Shown: positions 16,919 through 26,255 of the stretch, piece after piece
How positions within the stretch are numbered: position 1 is the first letter of the stretch
Layout of the letters: each line of letters opens with the position of its first letter
DNA from: Methanosarcina sp. UBA289
GTDB lineage: Archaea > Halobacteriota > Methanosarcinia > Methanosarcinales > Methanosarcinaceae
Assembly (NCBI GenBank): GCA_002496565.1
Contig: DAKJ01000018.1
Span: 712,811 to 776,810, forward strand
Direction of reading: 5' to 3'
Length of the DNA: 64,000 nt
The notes under the pieces: model-generated
The model's database searches: none
What the model was told of the DNA's origin: nothing
Seen by the model: only the letters and a program-made list of their open reading frames with translations
Translations under genes and position numbers: made by a program

Positions 16919-18199
16919 ATAGCTCCGATAATTCAGGTTGCACTTGATCTTCTGGAATTGGATCGCGCAGTAGAGATTGCAAAAGAGGCGATAGCAGGGG
17001 GTGCGGACTGGATTGAGATTGGAACCCCTCTGATAAAAAGTGAAGGAATGGATGCAATTCGCACAATGAGGAAAGCTTTTCCAGACCGAACGATTCTGGC
17101 AGATATGAAAACTGTAGACACAGGCGCTATAGAAGTCGAGATGGCAGCAAAAGCTGGGGCTGATGTCGTTATTGTGCTAGGGAGCGCAGATGATTCTACA
17201 CTACTTGATGCTCTCCGTTCAGCCCACAAATATGGTGTCAGATTGATGGCAGACCTCATTTCGGCTCCTGACCCTGTAAAAAGAGTAATCGAACTTGAGG
17301 CTCTGGGCGTGGACTATGTTAATGTACATATAGGCATAGACCAGCAGATGATGGGAAAAGACCCCATATCGCTTCTCAACGAAATTTCACAGAGAGTCAA
17401 CGTACAGCTTGCAGTCGCTGGAGGGCTTGATGCAAATACTGCAATGCAGGCGGTCAAGGCTGGAGCTAAAATTATAATTGTGGGAGGGAATATTACCCAC
17501 TCTGACAACGTAACTGAAGCCGCTAGAAAAATCCGGCAGAGTGTAGACTCCCCTAACACTGTGGAAATCCGCACTGCCGGCACTATAGACCAAGAAATCA
17601 GGGCAATTCTTAAGGAAGTATCCACTTCAAACATTTCGGATGCTATGCACAGGAAAGGCGCGATGAAAGGCATTCACCCCCTAGTAAGAGGAAAAATGGT
17701 AGGAACTGCAGTTACCGTGCAGACTTTTCCCGGAGACTGGGCAAAACCTGTGGAAGCAATTGATGTTGCAAAAGAAGGAGACGTACTCGTTATTTACAAC
17801 GAAAACAAGGATATTGCCTGCTGGGGAGGACTTGCAACCTGGAGTTCCTTAAACAAGGGAATTGCAGGCGTGGTAATAGAGGGCGCTGTCAGGGATATTG
17901 ACGAAGTCGAAAACTTGGGACTTCCCATTTATACAAGCAATACAGTACCTAACGCTGGAGATCCTAAAGGTTTTGGAGAAATCAATGCTGAGATTACCTG
18001 TGGTGGCCAGACCGTGAAGCCAGGAGATTATATTGTGGGCGATGAAAGCGGTGTTGTGGTAATTCCAGCAGAGAGGGCATATGAGCTGGCAAGAAGAGCA
18101 AAAGAGGTTTACAAAACCGAAAAAAGACTCTTCGATGAAATCAAAAGAGGGGGAACACTGTCTGAGATAATGAATCTGAAGAAATGGGAAAAGCGTTGA
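16919..18199 (+). CDS. 3-hexulose-6-phosphate synthase fused to an RraA-like domain, apparent ATA start
   Basis: Two domains. The first (about residues 1-210) is hexulose-6-phosphate synthase, a TIM barrel with IIQVALDLLELDRA, GGADWIEIGTPLIKSEG, the DMKT motif and VNVHIGIDQQ; in methanogens it serves ribulose monophosphate chemistry (pentose supply, formaldehyde handling). The second (about 225-400) is RraA-like, with WGGLATWSS and VIEGAVRDIDE. The first Met-type codon in the six-frame translation (TTG, 16958) would cut off strand 1 and the active-site Asp of VALD. The frame continues upstream to ATA at 16919, three bases after GAGGTGAT, matching the family N terminus. ATA is therefore the proposed start. 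Confidence 0.85.
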   Translation: MAPIIQVALDLLELDRAVEIAKEAIAGGADWIEIGTPLIKSEGMDAIRTMRKAFPDRTILADMKTVDTGAIEVEMAAKAGADVVIVLGSADDSTLLDALRSAHKYGVRLMADLISAPDPVKRVIELEALGVDYVNVHIGIDQQMMGKDPISLLNEISQRVNVQLAVAGGLDANTAMQAVKAGAKIIIVGGNITHSDNVTEAARKIRQSVDSPNTVEIRTAGTIDQEIRAILKEVSTSNISDAMHRKGAMKGIHPLVRGKMVGTAVTVQTFPGDWAKPVEAIDVAKEGDVLVIYNENKDIACWGGLATWSSLNKGIAGVVIEGAVRDIDEVENLGLPIYTSNTVPNAGDPKGFGEINAEITCGGQTVKPGDYIVGDESGVVVIPAERAYELARRAKEVYKTEKRLFDEIKRGGTLSEIMNLKKWEKR

Positions 18200-18314
18200 A
18201 TGACCACGTTTTCAGGAACTCAGACCAAAAACAAGACTAAAACGTAAGTGAGAATAAAAAGGTAATAAAATTATAAAAATCGAAGAAAAACAGTGAAATT
18301 TCCAGGAGAAAGTT

Positions 18315-20972
18315 TTACTCGCCATCCTCAGACTGTGAAAAGCAGATTCTGGACAGAAGGATGGCCCTGACAAATTTCATTTCTTCTTCCTGGCAGTTCT
18401 TACCTAACCTTGTCCGAAGCAGGGAATCCAGCTCAATTTCTAAGCTTTCCAGTGCAGCTTTTATCTGCTGTTGTCTTTTGGGAGGCAAGATTCTTCCAAT
18501 ACTCCTGATATTTCCAGAAAGGATGAGTTGTTCAAGCTGCCTGAAAACAGTTCTGATACTCATGCCCTGGATGTCAGCAATCTCATCGATCCCGAGCCCT
18601 TGCGTAAAAAGAGAAAAAGTTCTTTGCAGAGAATCCTTTTCAAAAGAACTGGAGTTAGAAGAATCTGTTTTGACGCCGTCTACAGTCTCTGATTCAGGCA
18701 AAATATCTGTTGAATCTATTTCCCTGGAGTCGCGTGCTGAAGAGCTTCTCTCTGACCAATCCTGAATGCTTGTATCCAGATATCTTATTCTTTTTGTAGA
18801 TAAGTTGCAAGCTTCCAAGCTGTTTATGCTGTCAGATTCAGGATCGGGCATATTAGGCCCGAGCATCTCGATCTCAGCTTCGGAATTTTCATCGTTTTGA
18901 ACAATTTCTTGTGAGATTATTTCCTCTCGCTCAGGATTTTTACAGGCGATCTCCGGTTTTTCAGGTTTTTCAGCAGATTTTTCAGTGGGTTTTTCAGCGG
19001 ATTTTTCAGCGGGAACTAAATTGTAATCTCTGCAATAATTTTCAATTTCCTTGAGAAAAACATCCCCGTATTTTCTTAGTTTATATTCTCCAACCCCTGT
19101 AATTGAATGAAACTCCTCAAGGCTATGCGGAAATCTTGTAGCCATTTCCTTAAGAGAGGTATCAGAGAAAACAATATAAGGAGGAAGGTTTTTCTTTATA
19201 GAGATATCCTTTCTTAGAGCTTTTAACCGCTCAAAAAGGATAGGATCAGGCTCTTTTCCTGATATTATGGTTTTTTTCGCGTCTGATGTTCTCAGGATGT
19301 CGGAAGCAGCTGAAAATTTTTCTGGAAAGGTATCTTCTGCAGAAAAACCTATGTCATCGGCTGGTTTTTCTTTTGCACTGGTAACTGTAGAAAGTATTAA
19401 ACTTTCTTCAGCCTCAGGAGCAAAACCTTCAGGGCATACAAGCTCTATTTGTTCCAGGCCTTTCAGTATTTTTCTGCTCATGGCATTCAGCTTCAATATA
19501 GGGTACTGTGCCCCGCTTACATCCAGAAGCCCGGTATTTATCATCTCGGAAGCTAATGATCTCCATTGTTCTTTTGTAAATTCCCTACCAATGCCATGGC
19601 TTTTCAATTTTTCGTGACGATTTTGTCGGATCTTTTTATTTTTTGATCCTGTGAGGACATCAATAACATAGTTTGTGCCAAAGCGCTGATTCAGTTCCTG
19701 AACACAGGTTATCAATTTTTTCGCAGCCTCAGTCCCGTCAAAGGTATCTTTCGGAGTAAGGCAGCAGTCACAGTTTCCACAGGATTCCGAAAGCTCTTCA
19801 CCGAAATATTCCATTAAGATCTGGCGCCTGCATTTATTTGCCTCGCAATAAGCTACCATTTGCCTTAATTGCACAAGAGAAATGTCCTTTTCCTTTTCGT
19901 TTGTCTTCTGTGAGATAAAGTACTCTATCTTGAAGCGGTCCCCTCTGCTGAAAAAAAGGATACATTCGCATGGGCTTCCATCCCTTCCGCCCCTACCGGT
20001 TTCTTGGTAATAGCTTTCAAGATTTCTGGGGAGATCATAGTGTATTACAAAACGTACATTGGATTTATCAATCCCCATCCCAAAAGCGATTGTAGCTACT
20101 ATGATGTCCACGTCATCTTTAATGAACATCTCCTGATTTCGGTTTCTCTCGGAATCCGAAAGTCCTGCATGATAGGGAAGAGCCCTAAAACCTGCAAGGT
20201 TCAATTTTTTTGTAAGGGCTTCGACGCTATTTCTGCTCTGGCAGTAGATAATTCCTGCTTCGCCTCTATGCCTGCGCAGATAGCCTGTAATCTCGGAAAA
20301 AGTCTCCTTCTTTGGCCTGACTTCATAGTAAAGGTTTTTTCGGTTAAAACTGGCTACATAAGGCCCTTTTTCCGGAGCTATACGAAGGTTAAGTTGTGAT
20401 ATAATATCTTCTCGAACCCTTTCGGTAGCAGTTGCAGTAAGCGCAATAATTGGGATATTGGGAAAGCCTGTTTTAGGGTCCCTCAAAAGTTTCAATTTCC
20501 TGTACTCAGGCCGGAAATCATGACCCCATTCGGAAATGCAGTGGGCCTCGTCAATTGCAAAGAGGCTGACCTTCCCTTTTTTCAAAAGGGCAAAGGTTCC
20601 TGGCATCATGAGCCTCTCTGGAGCGACGTAAAGAACTTTTAACCGGTTTTCGAGGAAAGCAGTCTTCACGTCCCGAAGTTCTCTGGCGCTCTGGGAACTG
20701 TTCATACAGGCTGCAGCAATTCCGTTTGCTTCAAGGCCGTCAACCTGGTCTTTCATCAGGGAAATCAAGGGGGAAACAACAATTGTAACTCCTTCCATAA
20801 GAAGGGCAGGCAGCTGGTAGCACATTGACTTACCCCCGCCAGTGGGCATGAGTACGAAAACGTCTTTTCTTTCCAGAACATCCCTAATAATTTCCTCCTG
20901 CAATGGACGAAAAGAAGTGTATCCGAAATACTGGTACAGGGCTGAGTATATTCTGGTAGACAGCGAAGGCAT
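18315..20972 (-). CDS. recQ: RecQ family ATP-dependent DNA helicase
   Basis: A 3'-5' DNA helicase acting in recombination and repair. Domain order: helicase core with Walker A PTGGGKS, DEAH box and QETGRGGRDG (about residues 10-340); RecQ zinc-binding module with CRRQ...CGNCDCC; winged helix; a long variable linker with Glu/Lys/Pro repeats; an HRDC domain (about residues 570-650); and a C-terminal helix-turn-helix (GLGIDEIADIQGMSIRTVFR). The frame extends 41 codons upstream of the Met at 20972, but homology starts at SLSTRIYSALYQYFGY. At about 885 residues it is longer than bacterial RecQ because of the linker and tail. Confidence 0.92.
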   Translation of the reverse strand: MPSLSTRIYSALYQYFGYTSFRPLQEEIIRDVLERKDVFVLMPTGGGKSMCYQLPALLMEGVTIVVSPLISLMKDQVDGLEANGIAAACMNSSQSARELRDVKTAFLENRLKVLYVAPERLMMPGTFALLKKGKVSLFAIDEAHCISEWGHDFRPEYRKLKLLRDPKTGFPNIPIIALTATATERVREDIISQLNLRIAPEKGPYVASFNRKNLYYEVRPKKETFSEITGYLRRHRGEAGIIYCQSRNSVEALTKKLNLAGFRALPYHAGLSDSERNRNQEMFIKDDVDIIVATIAFGMGIDKSNVRFVIHYDLPRNLESYYQETGRGGRDGSPCECILFFSRGDRFKIEYFISQKTNEKEKDISLVQLRQMVAYCEANKCRRQILMEYFGEELSESCGNCDCCLTPKDTFDGTEAAKKLITCVQELNQRFGTNYVIDVLTGSKNKKIRQNRHEKLKSHGIGREFTKEQWRSLASEMINTGLLDVSGAQYPILKLNAMSRKILKGLEQIELVCPEGFAPEAEESLILSTVTSAKEKPADDIGFSAEDTFPEKFSAASDILRTSDAKKTIISGKEPDPILFERLKALRKDISIKKNLPPYIVFSDTSLKEMATRFPHSLEEFHSITGVGEYKLRKYGDVFLKEIENYCRDYNLVPAEKSAEKPTEKSAEKPEKPEIACKNPEREEIISQEIVQNDENSEAEIEMLGPNMPDPESDSINSLEACNLSTKRIRYLDTSIQDWSERSSSARDSREIDSTDILPESETVDGVKTDSSNSSSFEKDSLQRTFSLFTQGLGIDEIADIQGMSIRTVFRQLEQLILSGNIRSIGRILPPKRQQQIKAALESLEIELDSLLRTRLGKNCQEEEMKFVRAILLSRICFSQSEDGE

Positions 20973-21654
20973 TGGCTCAAGCTCGCGTTTACTCTCCTTA
21001 AAGAAATCATACTCAGTGCTCGTTTTCAAATCCTCCTGACCTGTAGAATCAATGTCAAGCCAGAATATAAATCTCGGAAGATCCGGAGAAATCAAGGTAT
21101 GGATATGCTCTCATGCACAGCTATATCCTAAACATTTTCCGTTTTTATGAATTCCTATGTTTATGGTAGACAAATCTCCATGTATATGATAGATTGTTCC
21201 CATGATATGATAAATCAGATATTGGTATAAGTCTGCCAGTTATAGAATCCTGACGCTGTGATGTTTAAAGCTCATCATATTTAAGTTGCAGGTGTACGGG
21301 GTGAAAGTATTCGGATATATTAACTGTAAGCTCTGGATATACATCGAAGACCTCCCAAAATAGTAGATTAAAAAAGGTTTAGAAAGGAAAAAAATCAGAT
21401 CACCAAACGAGGAAAAAGTATGAAAATGATTGAAGGTTGAAAAATGGAAAATAAGCAAATGGTTTACTGGTTTCTAGCGTCAGCATTATTAATGTTTGAT
21501 TTGAGGTAAGGATAGGAAGATCAGGAGTGTGGCTACACCCAGGCACTTCTTATCTTCCTCTTCAGTTATGCTGCTTTGCCAGCCACCTATGTTTCAGTTT
21601 TCCGCGAATTTCCATTTTGGCATACTTATCTTATTCAATAAGTTTTCTCCCAAC
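20973..21654. other. Gap upstream of recQ, with a strong hairpin at 21515-21558
   Basis: No convincing gene was seen in this 680-base gap. The standout is an imperfect hairpin: GGAAGAT and AGGAGTG (21515-21529) pair with CACTTCT and ATCTTCC (21544-21558), one mismatch, 14-base loop. It is more GC-rich than its surroundings. It lies downstream of the 44-residue gene (minus strand) and could be its transcript end or part of a small RNA. Confidence 0.4.
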
Positions 21655-21789
21655 TTAACCTAAGATTCCCTTTTCCTTTGCAATCCACTCCAAAGTATCA
21701 GCTACTCTTTTCTGCGACTCTGCCAGGCTCTCCAGGGAGTTTGCAATCCTTTCAAGCTTATCAACAACCTCATAGTTCTCACTGTCCAT
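21655..21789 (-). CDS. Small coiled-coil protein (44 aa)
   Basis: Starting at the ATG at 21789, preceded by GGTGATAGGA, the product is 44 residues beginning MDSENYEVVDKLERIANSLE and continuing as a single amphipathic helix with heptad-like Leu/Ile/Val spacing. Longer upstream extension in the same frame is basic and looks untranslated. It resembles small archaeal oligomerising helices, but I do not recognise a family. It is a lone gene between recQ and guaAB. Confidence 0.55.
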   Translation of the reverse strand: MDSENYEVVDKLERIANSLESLAESQKRVADTLEWIAKEKGILG

Positions 21790-22296
21790 TCCTATCACCA
21801 ATTCCTCTCGGGATTTTAATAGGAATATTTTTGGAAAAGCTTTGTATATAATTCTAATTTTTAATTTTCTGAAAAAGGTAGACTTAAATTTCTGTCTGTG
21901 TAGAATTAACTTGCTTTTCCTTATCAAGCGTAATTTCCCAAAAGTCTTCAGGAGGTGAGTTTTCGGCTCCATTTAAAGAGATCTTACCACCCAATAAGTT
22001 ACTGGGCAGTAAGATATAAGCTGAAACCCAGAACGGGAGATTAAAGAAAAATACAGTTTTACGTTTTATAACTTTTAGATGAAAAAGATTACACAAAATT
22101 GATTTCATCTTAGCAGAAGTAAAATATTTTCACTTATATTATGAATTCCTTTATGATACCTTTAAATATCAAAACCCCCATGCACAGACTCATATATCAC
22201 AATAAAATAATCAAATTTAGATAGTTTGGACAGTATTCACTGATCACGATCATTTTTTCAAAGGATTTCAGTTTAGCATCATTAAGGAGCATTTCA
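21790..22296. promoter_or_regulatory. Divergent gap with a hairpin at 21981-22015; guaAB leader
   Basis: Shared upstream region of the 44-residue gene (minus) and guaAB (plus). ATCTTAC CA CCCA at 21981-21993 pairs with TGGG CA GTAAGAT at 22003-22015: eleven pairs, a symmetric CA/CA internal loop, nine-base loop. A TATA-like CCTTTAAATATC lies at about 22160-22171, and AAGGAG lies just before the guaAB start. No gene was seen. Confidence 0.4.
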
Positions 22297-23214
22297 ATGG
22301 TAAAACCCGAAAAATTCATTCCAAAAGCAGTTGAGAAAATTAGCAAGGAAATTCAGGACGGGAGAGCAATTATTGCACTTTCGGGTGGAGTGGACAGTTC
22401 TGTTTGCGCGGAACTGGCTTACAGGGCAATTGGGGACAGGCTGCAGCCAATCTATATTGACACAGGGCTAATGAGGAAAGGAGAAACCGAGAGAATAAAA
22501 CATATTTTCTCCCATATGAACCTGGACGTTGTGTATGCAAAAGACAGGTTCCTTGCAGCCTTGGAAGGCGTAATTGACCCTGAAGAGAAAAGAAAAGCTA
22601 TAGGCGAAACTTTCATCCGGGTCTTTGAAGAAGAGGCAAGAAAACTTGCAGCCGATTATTTAATCCAGGGCACAATTTATCCTGACAGGATCGAGTCCGA
22701 AGGCGGGATCAAATCCCACCACAATGTTGGAGGGCTGCCCAGCGTAATGGACTTCAAGAAGATTGTCGAACCTATAGAAGACCTTTATAAAGATGAAGTT
22801 AGGGAAGTTGCCTGGGCGCTCCAGTTACCTGACGAGATCTGCGAAAGGATGCCTTTCCCAGGACCTGGCCTGGCTGTACGGATTCTTGGAGAAATTACAG
22901 AAGAGAAACTTGAGGTTGTACGGGAAGCAAACTTTATAGTAGAAGAAGAGCTTCTTGACAGGTTCTGCCCCTGGCAAACTTTTGCTGCTGTGCTTGGCAA
23001 AGGAACAGGAGTAAAGGGAGATATCCGGGCTTACGGCTGGATCATAGCTGTAAGGGCGGTAGGCTCAAGAGACGGAATGACGGCGGAAGCACTTGAACTT
23101 CCCTGGGATGTACTCAAAAAGCTGGAATCAAGAATCACTTCTGAAATTCCGAAAGTAGCCAGAGTGGTTTATGATATTACTCCCAAGCCGCCTGCAACAA
23201 TCGAGTTTGAGTGA
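22297..23214 (+). CDS. guaAB: GMP synthase, ATP-pyrophosphatase subunit B
   Basis: Adenylates XMP and converts it to GMP with ammonia delivered by a separate glutamine amidotransferase subunit, as in most archaea where GMP synthase is split. The 305-residue protein has the PP-loop ALSGGVDSSV (residues about 28-37), the DTGLMRKGE segment and the conserved C-terminal dimerisation part ending RVVYDITPKPPATIEFE. No glutaminase domain is fused, and the partner subunit gene is not in this window. An AAGGAG site precedes the ATG. Confidence 0.96.
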   Translation: MVKPEKFIPKAVEKISKEIQDGRAIIALSGGVDSSVCAELAYRAIGDRLQPIYIDTGLMRKGETERIKHIFSHMNLDVVYAKDRFLAALEGVIDPEEKRKAIGETFIRVFEEEARKLAADYLIQGTIYPDRIESEGGIKSHHNVGGLPSVMDFKKIVEPIEDLYKDEVREVAWALQLPDEICERMPFPGPGLAVRILGEITEEKLEVVREANFIVEEELLDRFCPWQTFAAVLGKGTGVKGDIRAYGWIIAVRAVGSRDGMTAEALELPWDVLKKLESRITSEIPKVARVVYDITPKPPATIEFE

Positions 23215-23331
23215 AGTAAAAGCCATAAAAGAATTAGACTTGTAAAAATAAAAAATAACATGAAGCTGCTTTTCAGCTTCAAAAATCTTATTTACAATTA
23301 TAAGCAAGCCACAAAGCGAGTTTTTACGCCC

Positions 23332-24372
23332 ATGACCCTGAATAAAGCAGTAATGGAAATCCGCCAGCGGATTAAAGTAAGACCTTCTCCTACCAATGAA
23401 CCTGCAGCAAGCTGGACAGGAGTCGACCTTGTAAATGGAACTCAGGTAAAGACTTTAACTGTAATCTTCAAGAGCGCAGGCTGCCGCTGGGGAAAAGCCG
23501 GAGGATGTACTATGTGCGGTTATGTCTATGACTGCGCAAGTGAGCCCCCATCTCTTGAGGATTACAAGGCCCAGCTTGCAAGAGCAATGAAGAAAGCTGA
23601 AAAATTCCCTGAGTTTATGGTCAAAATCTTCACCTCAGGCAGTTTTCTTGACGAGCAGGAGGTCCCTTCTGAGGCAAGAGATACAATCCTCAAAACTCTT
23701 GCAGACGACTCCAGGGTAGTCAAGGTACTTGCGGAAACCCGCCCTAACTTCGTAACCGAAGAAAACGTTCAAGGGTGTCTCAAGATCCTGGAAAATAAGC
23801 CATTTGAGCTGGCTTTCGGGCTGGAGACAAGTTCGGACAGGATCCGAAGGGACTCTATTAACAAAGGTTTTACTTTCAGGGACTTTGTCCGTGCCGCAGA
23901 AATCGCAAGAAAAAATGGGGCAACCGTGAAAGCATATCTGATGCTAAAACCTCTCTTTCTCTCTGAGCGTCAGGCTCTGGAAGATATTATCCGTTCCATA
24001 GATGATGCTGCCCCTTACTCTGACACGATATCGATCAATCTCTGCAATGTCCAGAAAGGTACCCTTGTAGAAGCTCTCTGGGAAAAAGGACAATATCGCC
24101 CTCCCTGGCTCTGGAGCATTGTAGAAATCCTGCAAAGAGCAAAAGCTGCTCATCCTGACCTTCCTCTTATGTCAGATCCGGTCGGGGCAGGCTCAAAACG
24201 TGGCCCCCACAATTGCAAAATCTGCAGCTCGGATGTTGCAGATTCTCTCAGGACTTTTTCACTCACCCAGAACCCGGAAGATCTCAGCAAAATAGACTGT
24301 GAATGCAAAGAACTCTGGAGGAAAGTCCTGGAACTTGAAGACTTTACCTACGGAACCCCTATCCTGGATTAA
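23332..24372 (+). CDS. raSEA: Archaeosine biosynthesis radical SAM protein RaSEA
   Basis: A radical SAM enzyme that acts with ArcS to convert preQ0-lysine-modified tRNA to archaeosine at position 15 in many Euryarchaeota. The 346-residue protein has the iron-sulfur motif CRWGKAGGCTMCGY, in which the Cys spacing is wider than classic CxxxCxxC, as is typical of the ELP3/TIGR01210-like group, then a TIM barrel (FTSGSFLDE, AETRPNF, FGLETSSD) and a Cys-containing C-terminal region (CKICSSD, CEC). The frame also allows an ATG at 23260, but the conserved part starts at MTLNKAVMEI. It follows guaAB by 117 bases. Confidence 0.88.
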   Translation: MTLNKAVMEIRQRIKVRPSPTNEPAASWTGVDLVNGTQVKTLTVIFKSAGCRWGKAGGCTMCGYVYDCASEPPSLEDYKAQLARAMKKAEKFPEFMVKIFTSGSFLDEQEVPSEARDTILKTLADDSRVVKVLAETRPNFVTEENVQGCLKILENKPFELAFGLETSSDRIRRDSINKGFTFRDFVRAAEIARKNGATVKAYLMLKPLFLSERQALEDIIRSIDDAAPYSDTISINLCNVQKGTLVEALWEKGQYRPPWLWSIVEILQRAKAAHPDLPLMSDPVGAGSKRGPHNCKICSSDVADSLRTFSLTQNPEDLSKIDCECKELWRKVLELEDFTYGTPILD

Positions 24373-24432
24373 AAAATAGTAAAAACAGGCGCCTGAAAAC
24401 AACTATCGGCGCCAGTAAATTTTTCTTCATAT

Positions 24433-25332
24433 TTATTCTTTTGGCTTTTCCAACTTGCAGACCATGGTTCCGACTCCGCAGTCAGTAAAAAGTTCAAGAA
24501 GCATGGAATGAGAAATACTTCCATTTATTATATGGGCTCTCTCGACCCCGTTTTTAACTGCGACTGCTGCGCCTTTGAGTTTTGGTATCATACCTCCCTT
24601 TATAATACCTTCAGCAATCAGAGGATCGATATCATCCAGAGTTACACGGGAGATGCGGCTGTCAGGATCGTTTATATTTTTAAGCAGCCCCGAGACATCG
24701 GTCATCAGGATAAGCTTTTTCGCGTGCAAAGCAGCAGCAATGTCGCCTGCCACTATATCGGCATTGATATTCAGGGCATTACCCTTCGCATCCACAGCAA
24801 TAGGAGAGATGACAGGAATGTACCCGTTATTAAGCACTATATGGAGAATATTAGGATTAATTACTTCACTCTCGCCAACCCAGCCAATATCAACTTCAGT
24901 CTCAACACCATTAACTACTACTTTCTTTGCAGCCTGTTTATGACCAAGGATCATTCTTCCATCGTGGCCGGTAAGCCCAATGCCTTTTCCTCCGCAAACC
25001 CCGATAAGAGACACGATTTTGGTATTTATATTCCCGACAAGCACCATCCTGGCAATTTCCATCGTCTCGTCGTCCGTAATACGTAAGCCCTGGAAAAACT
25101 CAGCTTTTTTGCCCATCCGCTCCATTTTTTCCGTAATCTCAGGCCCGCCCCCATGTACAATAACAGGTTTAATTCCCACATAGCGCAGGAGCACAATATC
25201 TTTTATAATATCTTCCATGATCTGGGCACTAACCATTGCATTTCCGCCCACTTTGATAACCATGATTGAGTCATAGAACTCCTGCATATAAGGCAGGGCT
25301 TCAATGAGCACGTTCTCTCTCTTCAGTTCCAT
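24433..25332 (-). CDS. argB: Acetylglutamate kinase
   Basis: Phosphorylates N-acetylglutamate in the arginine pathway. The 299-residue amino-acid-kinase fold protein shows VIKVGGNAM (residues about 24-32), the VHGGGPEI loop, the GLTGHDGRM segment, NINADIVAGDIAAAL and the ADP-binding region ISRVTLDDID. An upstream ATG at 25401 is in frame but the homologous part starts at MELKRENVLIEALPYM. It stands alone and converges with the RaSEA gene. Confidence 0.95.
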   Translation of the reverse strand: MELKRENVLIEALPYMQEFYDSIMVIKVGGNAMVSAQIMEDIIKDIVLLRYVGIKPVIVHGGGPEITEKMERMGKKAEFFQGLRITDDETMEIARMVLVGNINTKIVSLIGVCGGKGIGLTGHDGRMILGHKQAAKKVVVNGVETEVDIGWVGESEVINPNILHIVLNNGYIPVISPIAVDAKGNALNINADIVAGDIAAALHAKKLILMTDVSGLLKNINDPDSRISRVTLDDIDPLIAEGIIKGGMIPKLKGAAVAVKNGVERAHIINGSISHSMLLELFTDCGVGTMVCKLEKPKE

Positions 25333-25525
25333 GATGTAGGAATCAGAAAATCTGTTTTTAAACTTATCGTTAAAGGTTCTGGTGAAAGCGAGAAGGCGCA
25401 TGTAAGAATAAAGACAAAATTATTAATTTCAAGGAAATGTTAGAAATAAGTCAGCCCGGATAGTATTAAAAATTAAAGACTAGTCCAGGCTAATTCTGTA
25501 TCTAGATATTGAAGAAAAAGAAAGA

Positions 25526-25541
25526 ACCCTATTTTCAGGGT
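25526..25541 (-). terminator. Terminator of the MC1 gene
   Basis: On the minus strand a short stem ACCCT/AGGGT with a six-base loop is followed by a T-rich run (TTCTTTCTTTTTCTTC). It begins about 27 bases after the MC1 stop codon, the right place for transcription to end for an abundant chromatin-protein mRNA. Confidence 0.5.
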
Positions 25542-25567
25542 ATGTGAGAAACATTAATTTATCAGGT

Positions 25568-25852
25568 TTACTCGAGCTTTTCTATTTTTTCTTTCTTGAC
25601 AAAGGGCTTGCTGATTTTCTCAGGCATCCAGTCAGGCCTATTTTTGGGGGCTTCGACCAGTTCCTTCCATGCCTTGAAAACGTGCACCTTCTTTGTCCCG
25701 CGTTCTCTGAGGCGGATAATATCCGGTTTGGCTTTAGTCCCGGTGCCCCGGTTTGCAGCTTTCAGGGCAGCCTGCCGAGGCTGTTTCCCAGTGAAAACAC
25801 CGTGCTCATTGCCTTCTTCGTCTCGTAAAACAAAATTTCTTGTGTTGGACAT
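25568..25852 (-). CDS. mc1: Chromosomal protein MC1
   Basis: A small basic DNA-bending chromatin protein of Methanosarcinales. The 94 residues follow the known Methanosarcina MC1 sequence closely, including RNFVLRDEEGNEHGVFTGKQ, IIRLRERGTKKVHVFKAW and the C-terminal MPEKISKPFVKKEKIEKLE. It binds DNA as a monomer and prefers bent or crossed DNA. The ATG at 25852 is preceded by GAGGTGA; an ATG three codons upstream is not used by the family. A TATA-like element on the minus strand lies at about 25900-25908. Confidence 0.97.
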   Translation of the reverse strand: MSNTRNFVLRDEEGNEHGVFTGKQPRQAALKAANRGTGTKAKPDIIRLRERGTKKVHVFKAWKELVEAPKNRPDWMPEKISKPFVKKEKIEKLE

Positions 25853-26255
25853 AAAGGTCACCTCGCAAATGAATTGCTAGACACTGATTAAGTTTTAAAG
25901 TATATAAAATCTTTCTTCAGGATGTTGCCTATGGATATTGGTTTATGTAAAATTAGCCTCAATTTGCAAAAGGTATATAAACTAAATTTTTTTCATATTA
26001 TTGCAAAGTAGGAAATATTTAAATAATTATACTTTGTTAGAAATGGAGTTCAAAATAAGTTTCAGGAAATGGATTTTGGGTAATCTTGAAACTTAAGCTT
26101 TATTGTACTTTTGGAAAAAGACCCTAGAAAGCACAAACTTTACATGCTATAACACTACTTATGATCATTATATTTTTCCAAATGGAATAAAATTGCGTAT
26201 TATCAAATTCATTTTACAAAATTAAACATTTATCTTTTCATGGATCTGGTTAATT
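25853..26255. promoter_or_regulatory. Divergent promoter region, MC1 / mptA
   Basis: A 403-base AT-rich spacer. The minus-strand TTTATATAC (about 25900-25908) is a good MC1 TATA box, giving a leader of about 25 bases. A second TATA-like GGTATATAAAC lies at about 25973-25983. No Shine-Dalgarno sequence is visible before the mptA ATG, which suggests a short or absent leader there. No gene was seen. Confidence 0.4.

Noticed and set aside
23260..23331. Longer N terminus for RaSEA
   Set aside because: The extra 24 residues are basic and unlike the family; no ribosome site at either ATG, so homology decided the start.
24508..25086. 192-residue plus-strand frame opposite argB
   Set aside because: Shadow of argB, without start signals.
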